Assembly (NCBI GenBank): GCA_020052545.1
Contig: JAGVOV010000040.1
Location: 1 to 17,333 of the forward strand
Direction: 5' to 3'
DNA: 17,333 nt
Source of the DNA: an archaeon
GTDB lineage: Archaea; Nanobdellota; Nanobdellia; Woesearchaeales; JAGVOV01
The position numbers and the translations under genes are program-made. Shown one piece after another: positions 1 to 5,939 of this stretch (its first letter is position 1; each line of letters starts with the position of its first letter). The notes below the pieces were generated by a model. That model was not told the origin of the DNA, did no database searches, and saw only the letters and a program-made list of their open reading frames with translations.

Positions 1-66
1 AGGAATAAAGAACTACATTGCCCAAAGCAACAGAGGAGCTAGGATTCAAGAATCACTCAACAGATA

Positions 67-86
67 CTCCGCCCTTTAGGGCGGAG
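67..86. terminator. Strong GC-rich hairpin near the left edge
   Basis: A perfect 8-bp inverted repeat (CTCCGCCC / GGGCGGAG) with a TTTA loop is followed by AGGTTTATTTT. It may end the transcript of whatever lies left of the window. The reading frame starting at base 2 is open from the edge and stops at a TAG (77-79) inside the hairpin, so a truncated gene end of about 25 codons is possible, but its sequence is not recognisable. Hairpins of this form are also known at the right ends of IS200/IS605-type elements just after tnpB. No tnpB can be read here, so that is only a possibility. The 1-141 stretch otherwise holds only the promoter of the next gene. Confidence 0.5.
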
Positions 87-108
87 AGGTTTATTTTGCC
101 ATTGTCAA

Positions 109-118
109 TAAATTTAAA
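109..118 (+). promoter_or_regulatory. TATA-like box for the swivel-domain gene
   Basis: An AAATTTAAAA stretch is centred about 28 nt before the ATG at 142. Archaeal initiation usually lies about 25 nt downstream of the box centre, which would give a leaderless or nearly leaderless mRNA. No Shine-Dalgarno sequence is seen between the box and the ATG. Confidence 0.5.
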
Positions 119-141
119 AAAAGACCCGCTAAATAGCCTTT

Positions 142-1515
142 ATGGAGCGCGAAAAGGACTATGTTTACCTAAGCACAAGGAAAGCGCTTTTTTTGATGAC
201 TGAGGCTGTTTTTGACAGCGTAAGTTATTCTGACAGGTGGTTGGAAAAAGATCCGGACTACATCATGATATCAGACAATGAATTAGTCGACTTCTACAAT
301 AAGCTTGATAATAAGAGAAAGCCATTCAGAAAGCTTTTGTTGCTATACCTAAAAAATCCAGGCCTCTTCAGGTCGATAGTAATAGAAGTCAGAAAAAAGA
401 TTGATTCGGCCACAAAAAGCCTAAAAAGAATTGACCTCAGAACAATAAGCAATGAAGAGCTAGAGAGAATTTTCAAGATCTATTCAGAAACCTATGTTTT
501 TGTCATAAGGTTCCCTAATGTGCTGAGGAAATTGGACCATGCGCTCTTCCCTTACCTTAGAGAAAACCTCAAGATGCTCACATCTCATGACATAACTTTG
601 CTTTCCTACCCAAAAAAGCAGAGCGAAGCGATCCAAGAGCATATCGCGATAGCAAAAGCGTCCATGAAAGGCAATCCTGAAAGACAGGCCAGAATATTAT
701 GGTCAAAATTTGCGCAGATTCCAATGGGCTTCCACGAAGAGAGGCCAAGAAGTCTTGATTTCTACATAAAAGAAATGAAGAAGCTTGAAAAGATAGCAGG
801 GAAAGACATCAGGAGGATAAAGGAAGAGGAAAAGCACCATCTTGCACTCTGGCGGAAAGCCGCGAAAAAGGTCCCAAAAAGATTTTCTTCAATAAAAGTA
901 GCCTTCAGAGAGATGCCTTACCTTAAAGATTACATAAAAATGAGGGTACAGGAGGCCAATTTCATATTCATGCCGATGTTTGAGGAGATATCCAGGAGAT
1001 TTAGGATAAGCCTTTATGACATCCACAGGCTTTCAAGGGATGAGATAATAAATATGATAAGGATCGGAAAATACAGCAAGGAGCTCGTCGAGAAGAGGAA
1101 AAGCCTTTATGTGAACATGCAGCTTGGGAAGAGGAAGCAGCTTTATGGCGAGCGGGCAAGAAAATTCATAAAAATATTCGAGATGGAAGGCCAGCAGATG
1201 GGATTCAGCGGCAGGACAGCTTCAAGAGGCTATGGTAAAGGAGCTGCAAAGATCATACGCTCCAGCGAAGACTTCCACAAATTCAAGAAAGGCGACATCA
1301 TTGTGGCGAATAATACTACGCCAGACTTTGTCCCGATAATAAAGAAGGCTGCAGCGATAGTAGCAGAAGAAGGCGGCATAACGGCCCATGTCTCTGTCGT
1401 TTCAAGGGAATTCAGGGTGCCGTGCATCGTCGGGATAAAAGGCGCGACAAAGATATTCAAGGACGGCGATATCCTGGAAGTCGACGCGACAAAGGGCACC
1501 ATAAAGAAATTATAA
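142..1515 (+). CDS. PEP-utilising-enzyme mobile (swivel) domain protein
   Basis: A 457-residue protein. The last ~90 residues match the phosphohistidine swivel domain of PEP synthase, pyruvate phosphate dikinase and enzyme I. They contain the segment GGITAHVSVVSRE, whose His416 is the expected phospho-acceptor, and then the typical KDGDILEVDATKG end. The preceding ~365 residues are charged and look mostly helical. They show neither an ATP-grasp nucleotide-binding domain nor the PEP-binding TIM barrel, so this is not a complete PEP synthase. Swivel domains carry phosphate between two active sites, so a partner supplying the nucleotide-binding domain is expected elsewhere. The ATG at 142 is the first in frame and lies 28 nt after a TATA-like box. 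The gene converges with RNase J, and the two coding ends overlap by 6 nt. The domain call is firm; the biological role is unknown. Confidence 0.85.
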   Translation: MEREKDYVYLSTRKALFLMTEAVFDSVSYSDRWLEKDPDYIMISDNELVDFYNKLDNKRKPFRKLLLLYLKNPGLFRSIVIEVRKKIDSATKSLKRIDLRTISNEELERIFKIYSETYVFVIRFPNVLRKLDHALFPYLRENLKMLTSHDITLLSYPKKQSEAIQEHIAIAKASMKGNPERQARILWSKFAQIPMGFHEERPRSLDFYIKEMKKLEKIAGKDIRRIKEEEKHHLALWRKAAKKVPKRFSSIKVAFREMPYLKDYIKMRVQEANFIFMPMFEEISRRFRISLYDIHRLSRDEIINMIRIGKYSKELVEKRKSLYVNMQLGKRKQLYGERARKFIKIFEMEGQQMGFSGRTASRGYGKGAAKIIRSSEDFHKFKKGDIIVANNTTPDFVPIIKKAAAIVAEEGGITAHVSVVSREFRVPCIVGIKGATKIFKDGDILEVDATKGTIKKL

Positions 1516-2838
1516 TTTTATCCTGTCGCCTTCTCTTAGCAGCACAACATTGTTTTTCTTATAGCCCATTTCATATGCCAATTCAGCAGCAGCCATCATT
1601 GTCGGCATGGGACTATGGCCAGGAGCATAAATCCTGGGTTTAAGCATCTCAAGCATGTCCCTATGGTCTTCCCTGCTGGCATGACCTGACTGATGGATGT
1701 CCTTGAACATCCTAAGATGGAAATCTTTCAATCCTTCTTCTAACATCAGCCTGTTATGCTGGTTTATCTTTGTCGGAATCACATTGCAGGAGAATATCAA
1801 AAGATCTCCAGGATCAAACTCAAAATCATAGTCACGCTTGGCTATCCTCCATAATACTGAATTTGGCTCGCCCTGATGCCCGGTGCAGACGATGACATAG
1901 TTGTCTTTCTCCCTCTGCAGCCTTCTCAACGCTTTCCTTATCTTCTTGCCATATTTTACTATCTCGGCCTGCCTGCTGAAATTGCCGAGGCCGCAGGCTT
2001 CAGCCGCCCCGAGATATTTGCCGAGGCTCCTTCCGAGGAAGATGACGCGCCTGTTAAGCTTCTTTGCGCACTTCATTATCGTTAGCATCCTAGCTATGTG
2101 GCTTGAGAATGTCGTGACGATTATGCCTCTCCCTCTTGACTCTGTTCCGAGCATCACTTCCTCAAGCATCTGGGCTGCCACAGCCTCGCTCGGCGTCTTC
2201 CTGTGATAAGTGGCATAAAGCGTGTCCATTATCAGGAACATGCAGCCTTCCTTCCCAATCTTCCTGAGCTTGTCATAATCAGGCTTCTTTCCAAGCGTTG
2301 GTGTGTTATCAAGCTTGAAGTCATTCGCATAGACTATTATTCCATATTTGGTGTAGACTGCGACAGAGACTGTCTGCGGCGTGGAGTGGGTCATATTGAC
2401 GAATTCAATCGAGATGTTTTTTGTTATCTTGTACCTTGTTGTCGTGTTCAATACCCTCAGATTATTCTTAAGAACGATACCTTCGTCCTTGACTATCGCC
2501 TTCAGAAGCTCGAGAGTGAATCTCGTCCCTATGATCTCCGCTTTCTGGAATTTCTGCGCCAGGAAGGGGATTGCGCCTACATGGTCAAGATGAGCATGCG
2601 TAGGAATGATGGCCTTAACATCTTTCTTCCATGAATCTATCTTGCTTATGTCCGGCACAGCGCCGCTCTTGATTAGCTTATTGACATCAATATGCTCAAT
2701 CTCCTCATTTTCGCTGTATTGGATGTACTTCTCAAGATGAAGCCCCATGTCTATTATTATAACATCACCATCGACATTAATGGCAGTGCAGTTCCTGCCA
2801 ACTTCGCTATATCCGCCGACTGCGCAAATCTCTATCAT
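1510..2838 (-). CDS. Archaeal ribonuclease J (metallo-beta-lactamase/beta-CASP)
   Basis: A 442-residue protein with the zinc-binding motif HAHLDH (His81, His83, Asp85, His86) of metallo-beta-lactamase nucleases. It also has the beta-CASP hallmarks of RNase J: the IIVTTFSSHIAR segment, GHQGEPNS, the HQSGHASREDH segment and a C-terminal YAPGHSP. The family degrades or matures RNA, mostly as a 5'-3' exonuclease, in the cytoplasm. The length fits archaeal RNase J, which lacks the long C-terminal extension of many bacterial enzymes. It begins at an ATG at 2838 with AGGGAG (2845-2850) 6 nt upstream. A TATA-like box lies about 27 nt before the start, so initiation may be either SD-led or leaderless. 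It is transcribed away from the adjacent tRNA-Leu and converges with the swivel-domain gene. Confidence 0.92.
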   Translation of the reverse strand: MIEICAVGGYSEVGRNCTAINVDGDVIIIDMGLHLEKYIQYSENEEIEHIDVNKLIKSGAVPDISKIDSWKKDVKAIIPTHAHLDHVGAIPFLAQKFQKAEIIGTRFTLELLKAIVKDEGIVLKNNLRVLNTTTRYKITKNISIEFVNMTHSTPQTVSVAVYTKYGIIVYANDFKLDNTPTLGKKPDYDKLRKIGKEGCMFLIMDTLYATYHRKTPSEAVAAQMLEEVMLGTESRGRGIIVTTFSSHIARMLTIMKCAKKLNRRVIFLGRSLGKYLGAAEACGLGNFSRQAEIVKYGKKIRKALRRLQREKDNYVIVCTGHQGEPNSVLWRIAKRDYDFEFDPGDLLIFSCNVIPTKINQHNRLMLEEGLKDFHLRMFKDIHQSGHASREDHRDMLEMLKPRIYAPGHSPMPTMMAAAELAYEMGYKKNNVVLLREGDRIKL

Positions 2839-2859
2839 ACAAAACTCCCTAATCCCATT

Positions 2860-2870
2860 ATTTATTAATG
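2860..2870 (-). promoter_or_regulatory. TATA-like box for RNase J
   Basis: On the minus strand the stretch ATTAATAAAT is centred about 27 nt before the RNase J ATG. An AGGGAG ribosome site lies between box and start, so the mRNA may carry a very short leader or none. Confidence 0.4.
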
Positions 2871-2889
2871 TTTGGAATTCTTAGTAAGA

Positions 2890-2900
2890 TTTTTAAATAA
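2890..2900 (+). promoter_or_regulatory. TATA box of the tRNA-Leu gene
   Basis: TTTTTAAATAA is centred 26 nt upstream of the first tRNA base, as expected for an archaeal tRNA promoter with little or no leader. This independently supports the 5' end of the tRNA. Confidence 0.55.
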
Positions 2901-2921
2901 CTCTCTCTGCCTTATTCTTAA

Positions 2922-3051
2922 GCGGGAGTGCCGGAGTGGCCAAACGGGACAGTTGTTTGGCTCAACCAAACAGTCCAAACTCAAGTTTGTGCAACTCCAT
3001 GAGAGATCTGTTAGCTTAGTGCTTACGCAGGTTCGAATCCTGTCTCCCGCA
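2922..3051 (+). tRNA. tRNA-Leu, probably anticodon GAG, interrupted by an intron
   Basis: The acceptor stem GCGGGAG (2922-2928) pairs fully with CTCCCGC (3044-3050), followed by discriminator A. The T arm is GCAGG-TTCGAAT-CCTGT (3027-3043). A long variable arm (AGC...GCT, 3013-3023) makes it type II, and with A73 this points to leucine rather than serine. The D arm is CCG...CGG (2931-2947). The anticodon stem GACAG (2948-2952) pairs with CTGTT (3008-3012), and the span between is far too long for a loop. Removing about 48 nt (2955-3002) gives a 7-nt loop TTGAGAT with U33 and anticodon GAG. The tRNA call is strong. The anticodon depends on the inferred splice points, because I could not draw a convincing bulge-helix-bulge motif. 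Confidence 0.8.
2955..3002 (+). other. Putative tRNA intron between positions 33 and 34
   Basis: This segment must be absent for the anticodon loop to have 7 nt. Its ends are ambiguous by one base (2955-3002 or 2956-3003 give the same product). It contains two perfect small hairpins: GTTTGG/CCAAAC (2955-2960 and 2966-2971, loop CTCAA) and CAAAC/GTTTG (2976-2980 and 2985-2989, loop TCAA). A 4-nt AGTT/AACT pairing across the 5' site (2951-2954 with 2993-2996) is also possible. The usual archaeal intron site is after position 37, so this position would be non-canonical. Confidence 0.5.
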
Positions 3052-3056
3052 CTTTT
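3039..3056 (+). repeat. Direct repeat, copy 1 (tRNA-Leu 3' end)
   Basis: CCTGTCTCCCGCACTTTT covers the end of the T stem, the 3' acceptor strand, the discriminator and four T. A near-identical copy (16 of 18) lies at 3897-3914, beyond the homing endonuclease gene. Together the two copies bracket the cassette as attL/attR-like sites would. Confidence 0.5.
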
Positions 3057-3081
3057 CTCCACTGGACATTACAGCGTGAAG

Positions 3082-3090
3082 CTTAATAAT
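3082..3090 (+). promoter_or_regulatory. TATA-like box for the homing endonuclease gene
   Basis: CTTAATAAT is centred 26 nt before the ATG at 3112, giving a predicted leaderless transcript independent of the tRNA. Confidence 0.45.
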
Positions 3091-3111
3091 AGGTAATCAT
3101 CAAAATTATAG

Positions 3112-3849
3112 ATGGAAAAAGCACCAAAATTGACTCCAGAAGTAGCCGAAATTATTGGGGCTTTTATTGGAGATGGCTGGATAGAGAATCGTGAAAAAGC
3201 ATTGTATATTACGGGGCATATTACCGAGGATAGAGATTATTATGATGGCTATTTAGCACCTTTGTTTTCAAGGGACTTTGCATGTGTAACCCCAAAAGAA
3301 TTTAGTTATTGGAAGGTTTATGGTATAGCAACATATGATAAAAGTGCCATAAAAAAAGCACTAGATTTAGGGTTCAAAAAAGGAAGGAAAGCATTAAACG
3401 TCACGATACCTAAAAATGTTTTAGATTCAGGAGATTTTAATGTTTTCTGCTCTATTCTAAGAGGTATTTTTGATACAGATGGTTGTTTTTGGTGTGAAAA
3501 ATCCAATGCAAAGACTTCAACTTCTTGGAAAAGAACACATAATTATATCCCTCTTATCGGCATCACTTCTTGTTCTAAAAAGTTGCTAATCCAATGCCAA
3601 CTATTACTTAGAAAACTGGGAATTGAATCTATTATTAAGCAGAAAAATACCGAAGGTTTTCACAACAATAGGAACGTTCACAATTCCTACTTATTGCTTA
3701 TCAGGAAAATTTCTAGTGTTGAAAAATGGTTCAAATTGGTTGGGACAAAGAACCCGAAACATGAAACAAAATATCTTTTATGGAAAAAACTTACTTACCT
3801 ACCGCCTAGAACATCATTAGACTATAGGATAAACTTACTGGGAATTTAA
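3112..3849 (+). CDS. Free-standing LAGLIDADG homing endonuclease
   Basis: A 245-residue protein with two LAGLIDADG motifs: IIGAFIGDG (residues 14-22, acidic residue Asp21) and ILRGIFDTDG (115-124, Asp123). Two motifs about 100 residues apart indicate a single-chain, pseudo-symmetric endonuclease that cuts a long DNA target and promotes its own copying. Both catalytic aspartates are present and the frame is open, so it may be active. The gene begins 60 nt after tRNA-Leu, outside the tRNA intron, and has its own TATA-like box. It is visibly more A+T-rich than its neighbours, which suggests transfer. Its stop codon overlaps, on the other strand, the end of a decayed gene fragment. Such enzymes normally sit in introns or inteins; a free-standing copy beside a tRNA is less usual. 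A maturase role in tRNA splicing is conceivable but not shown. Confidence 0.85.
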   Translation: MEKAPKLTPEVAEIIGAFIGDGWIENREKALYITGHITEDRDYYDGYLAPLFSRDFACVTPKEFSYWKVYGIATYDKSAIKKALDLGFKKGRKALNVTIPKNVLDSGDFNVFCSILRGIFDTDGCFWCEKSNAKTSTSWKRTHNYIPLIGITSCSKKLLIQCQLLLRKLGIESIIKQKNTEGFHNNRNVHNSYLLLIRKISSVEKWFKLVGTKNPKHETKYLLWKKLTYLPPRTSLDYRINLLGI

Positions 3850-3902
3850 TTCAGATGCTTCAATTACCCTTCGATACTGTCCAATTCCTGCTGCAACCTT
3901 TC
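3846..3902 (-). pseudogene. Orphan C-terminal fragment of a homologue of the 4456-4920 gene
   Basis: Nineteen codons on the minus strand read ERLQQELDSIEG, stop, LKHLN, stop. Apart from the internal stop this is identical in protein sequence to the last 18 residues of the coiled-coil gene at 4456-4920. At DNA level 12 of 57 bases differ, in ten codons. Nine of those codons are synonymous and one is CAG to TAA. There is no start: a stop lies just upstream in frame, which is the stop codon of the neighbouring DUF3592 gene. It lies between the homing endonuclease and the second copy of the tRNA 3' end. Confidence 0.75.
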
Positions 3903-3914
3903 TCCCGCATTTTT
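3897..3914 (+). repeat. Direct repeat, copy 2 (tRNA-Leu 3'-end copy)
   Basis: CCTTTCTCCCGCATTTTT matches the tRNA-Leu 3' end at 3039-3056 with two substitutions. No T arm or other tRNA part precedes it, so it is not a second tRNA. It lies directly before the stop codon of the DUF3592 gene, on that gene's 3' side. Confidence 0.5.
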
Positions 3915-4424
3915 TTAAGAAGATTCAGAATTTCTGAAAGAGAAGAACAAGCCAAGAGCGCCTACAATAACAAAGATTAAACCAATAGCAGGATTAAGGT
4001 AAGCGCCAAAATTGACACCGGTCTCAATGACTGACTGGCTTGGGTCTGAAGGATTGTAATGCACTGTGACTTGTGAGCCCATCGGATATTTTCCTGCTAT
4101 ACCGATAGCTCGGCTTTCAGAGCCCGAGCCATAATCACCAAAAGATATCCTGTCGGAAATGAAACTATTATTGCCCACGATATATTGATAGGCTACTCTT
4201 GGGAAATATACGGTGCTGGATCTTCCGTTCGAATTCTTTATCTCATTCCTGACGTCTGAAGATATTATACTGCCATTTGCAGTGCTCCATTCACCGGATT
4301 GATTTGCATTTTCCAAGTTTTTTATGCCGCTATAAAGGACATAGGAGCCCAAAAGAAGAGACACTATGCAGAAGATCATGATAGACCAGCTTGGCTTGGC
4401 AGCAACTGTCGATATTTCAACCAT
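3915..4424 (-). CDS. DUF3592-family membrane protein
   Basis: A 169-residue protein with one membrane helix near the N-terminus (about residues 14-34), an extracytoplasmic beta-rich middle and a second helix near the C-terminus (about 143-164). The middle has the DUF3592 pattern: a W-x-x-A-x-G-x-I start, a Y-x-P-x-V-x-Y-x-Y strand, and YPMGSQVTVHYNPSDPSQS near the second helix. The function of the family is unknown. The ATG at 4424 lies 26 nt from a TATA-like box, suggesting a leaderless single-gene transcript separate from the coiled-coil operon upstream, whose last stop is 31 nt away. Family assignment is from pattern recognition and fairly sure. Confidence 0.78.
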   Translation of the reverse strand: MVEISTVAAKPSWSIMIFCIVSLLLGSYVLYSGIKNLENANQSGEWSTANGSIISSDVRNEIKNSNGRSSTVYFPRVAYQYIVGNNSFISDRISFGDYGSGSESRAIGIAGKYPMGSQVTVHYNPSDPSQSVIETGVNFGAYLNPAIGLIFVIVGALGLFFSFRNSESS

Positions 4425-4445
4425 TAATCAAGATTAGAACAAGAA

Positions 4446-4454
4446 CTATAAAAA
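4446..4454 (-). promoter_or_regulatory. TATA-like box for the DUF3592 gene
   Basis: On the minus strand TTTTTATAG is centred about 26 nt before the ATG at 4424. It lies immediately after the stop codon of the coiled-coil gene (4456-4458). Confidence 0.45.
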
Positions 4455-4455
4455 C

Positions 4456-4920
4456 TTAATTCAGGTGCTTCAACTGGCCTTCAATGCTGTCAAGCTCTTG
4501 CTGCAGCCTCTCCACTTCTGTCAGCTTTGGTGCCAGTGGTTTAGGCGCCTCAACAGGCCTTGGCGCGGCCTGCCTAACAACAACCTTGGCTTGCTTCTGC
4601 TCCTTGCCTTTCTTGACGATAAGCTTCGGCATGCCTGTCTCGATCTTCAAAGGCTTGGCCTTCTTCGGCGGCACTTTCGGCATCTCGTTCCTCAGCTTTG
4701 TGAGAAGTATGCCTATCTCTCTTGTGATCTGATTGAGCCTGTTTATCGCTTCCAGCTTCTTGTGCCTTACTTGCTTGAATCTCTCATATCTCTGGAGCGC
4801 GTGGATCAGCATCCTTGATCCCTCAAGTATGTTCTTCCTCAGCTCTATTGGCTCTTCGATGCTGACAAAGTATTCTTGCGCATCCTTATTCTGCTTCATC
4901 TTAGCTGTTCTCCAAGTCAT
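4456..4920 (-). CDS. Coiled-coil protein of unknown function (third gene of operon)
   Basis: A 154-residue, strongly charged protein that I do not recognise. Residues ~20-80 are predicted helical and coiled-coil-like. A Lys/Pro/Ala-rich linker follows (~80-130), then a short C-terminal helix ending LQQELDSIEGQLKHLN. There is no signal peptide or membrane segment, so it is probably cytoplasmic. The start is uncertain. The ATG at 4920 overlaps the preceding gene by 20 nt. The next ATG at 4899 begins one base after that gene's stop and has GGAG about 10 nt upstream, giving 147 residues. It is the last of three co-directional genes. A divergent copy of its 3' end lies at 3846-3902. Confidence 0.75.
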   Translation of the reverse strand: MTWRTAKMKQNKDAQEYFVSIEEPIELRKNILEGSRMLIHALQRYERFKQVRHKKLEAINRLNQITREIGILLTKLRNEMPKVPPKKAKPLKIETGMPKLIVKKGKEQKQAKVVVRQAAPRPVEAPKPLAPKLTEVERLQQELDSIEGQLKHLN

Positions 4921-5128
4921 ACAAGGTCCTGTCTAAGAAGCTTACTCTCCTTTCAGCTTCCTCAATCTCGGCGTGCCAGCTTTCTATCTCGGCATCTTCC
5001 TGTGCCTTCAGATGCTGCACCTTTTCCAAGGTGTCTTTAGCCTCCTTGATCTTGTCTTTGGTCAGATTGAGTATGTCAACAACGTCCCTGTACTCATCAA
5101 TCTTAACAAAAATCCCATTTTCAGCCAT
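4901..5128 (-). CDS. Small coiled-coil protein of unknown function (second gene of operon)
   Basis: A 75-residue acidic protein, almost entirely heptad-like helix (from about residue 10, DEYRDVVDILNLTKDKI, to residue 74). There is no recognisable family. Its ATG shares one base with the TAA stop of the preceding gene (TAATG at 5130-5126), which points to translational coupling and fixed stoichiometry. With its neighbours it may form a helical-bundle complex; that is inference from operon structure and coiled-coil propensity only. Confidence 0.75.
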   Translation of the reverse strand: MAENGIFVKIDEYRDVVDILNLTKDKIKEAKDTLEKVQHLKAQEDAEIESWHAEIEEAERRVSFLDRTLYDLENS

Positions 5129-5814
5129 TATTGCTCACCTTTGAATATTACCCTGTCTATCTTAATCAGGCCATGATGCACAGCCTCGATGCTTCTCTTA
5201 AGGCCCTCTGTTGCCTTGTCAGACTGCGTCCTCACTTCATTAAGCCCATAAGCTGAATCCTCAAGCCTCTTCAGGCTTGCTTTCGTTGCAATAAGGTCGC
5301 CGATCATCTCTTCGCACTGGTCGAGGTTCAGGTAAATAGGCCTTTCAACATTCCTCTTGACACTTGTCTCGATGATCCTTGGCTTCTCCTCCTCTAATTG
5401 TGAAAGCGAGAAATCCCCTTGCTCAGGCGCCTTGGCCTCTTCAACATGCTCCTCTATGCGCTGCTCTACAGGACGCATTTCGTCTTCCGTCACCATCACT
5501 GGCAGCGGCACATTTATCTTGAAATCGTCTTCCGGCTCATCTTTCTGCTCCTGCACTGCCACAGAAGGCTTTGTCTGCCTCGGCTCAAGATTCCAGTTCT
5601 GCATAGGTTCTCTTGCAGGCTCTGAGAAACCAGGAATATCAAGCTTGAAATCTGCCCCCGAGCCTGGCACAGAGGGGAAATTCATATTTTGGGAGTCTTT
5701 TGATTGAGAAAAACTGCTGTCAAAGCTCGGAAAAGACGCAGGCGACGGCGGTGTGTCAAGTGACGCTGCAGACACAGGTTGGTCCTTCTTCTTCAAAAAG
5801 TCTAATAATCCCAT
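5128..5814 (-). CDS. Unknown protein with amphipathic N-terminus and disordered linker (first gene of operon)
   Basis: A 228-residue protein when started at the ATG at 5814 (MGLLDFLKKKD). AGGTG lies 5 nt before it; the adjacent ATG at 5817 is only 2 nt from that site. A longer frame back to 5994 would overlap divergent carA and is unlikely. The short hydrophobic/Lys N-terminus resembles a membrane-associating amphipathic helix. Then come a low-complexity Ser/Pro/Phe region (~15-80), an acidic stretch, and a C-terminal helical part (~155-228) containing QCEEMIGDLIATKASLKRLE. No family is recognised. It heads a coupled three-gene operon and is divergent from carA. Confidence 0.72.
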   Translation of the reverse strand: MGLLDFLKKKDQPVSAASLDTPPSPASFPSFDSSFSQSKDSQNMNFPSVPGSGADFKLDIPGFSEPAREPMQNWNLEPRQTKPSVAVQEQKDEPEDDFKINVPLPVMVTEDEMRPVEQRIEEHVEEAKAPEQGDFSLSQLEEEKPRIIETSVKRNVERPIYLNLDQCEEMIGDLIATKASLKRLEDSAYGLNEVRTQSDKATEGLKRSIEAVHHGLIKIDRVIFKGEQ

Positions 5815-5844
5815 CATAACACCTTTTGAGGAAATACGAGCAGT

Positions 5845-5855
5845 GATATTAAAGC
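5845..5855 (-). promoter_or_regulatory. TATA-like box for the coiled-coil operon
   Basis: On the minus strand GCTTTAATATC is centred about 36 nt before the ATG at 5814. This leaves a leader of roughly 10 nt that still contains the AGGTG ribosome site. Confidence 0.4.
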
Positions 5856-5907
5856 TTTTATCATTCCCAACTAATGACAACAGACATATTTTCAGAATAA
5901 AAAAACA

Positions 5908-5913
5908 TTTAAA
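5908..5913 (+). promoter_or_regulatory. TATA-like box for the carA operon
   Basis: ATTTAAA-type box (TTTAAA core) centred about 30 nt before the carA ATG at 5940, so at most a few leader bases. It is divergent from the coiled-coil operon promoter about 60 nt away. Confidence 0.4.
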
Positions 5914-5939
5914 GTGAGAAGGCGAACCAGAAATCCTTG

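Noticed and set aside
2955..2971. Anticodon arm formed by GTTTGG-CTCAA-CCAAAC with anticodon CAA
   Set aside because: The loop would have only 5 nt or a poor stem, and the rest of the tRNA (CTGTT before the variable arm) would be left unpaired. The GACAG/CTGTT stem with an intron explains more.
3112..3849. Homing endonuclease encoded within the tRNA intron
   Set aside because: The complete T arm and acceptor 3' strand precede the gene, so it lies outside the tRNA.
3897..3914. A second tRNA gene ending at TCTCCCGCA
   Set aside because: No T arm, anticodon arm or matching acceptor 5' strand lies upstream; only the last bases of a tRNA are present.
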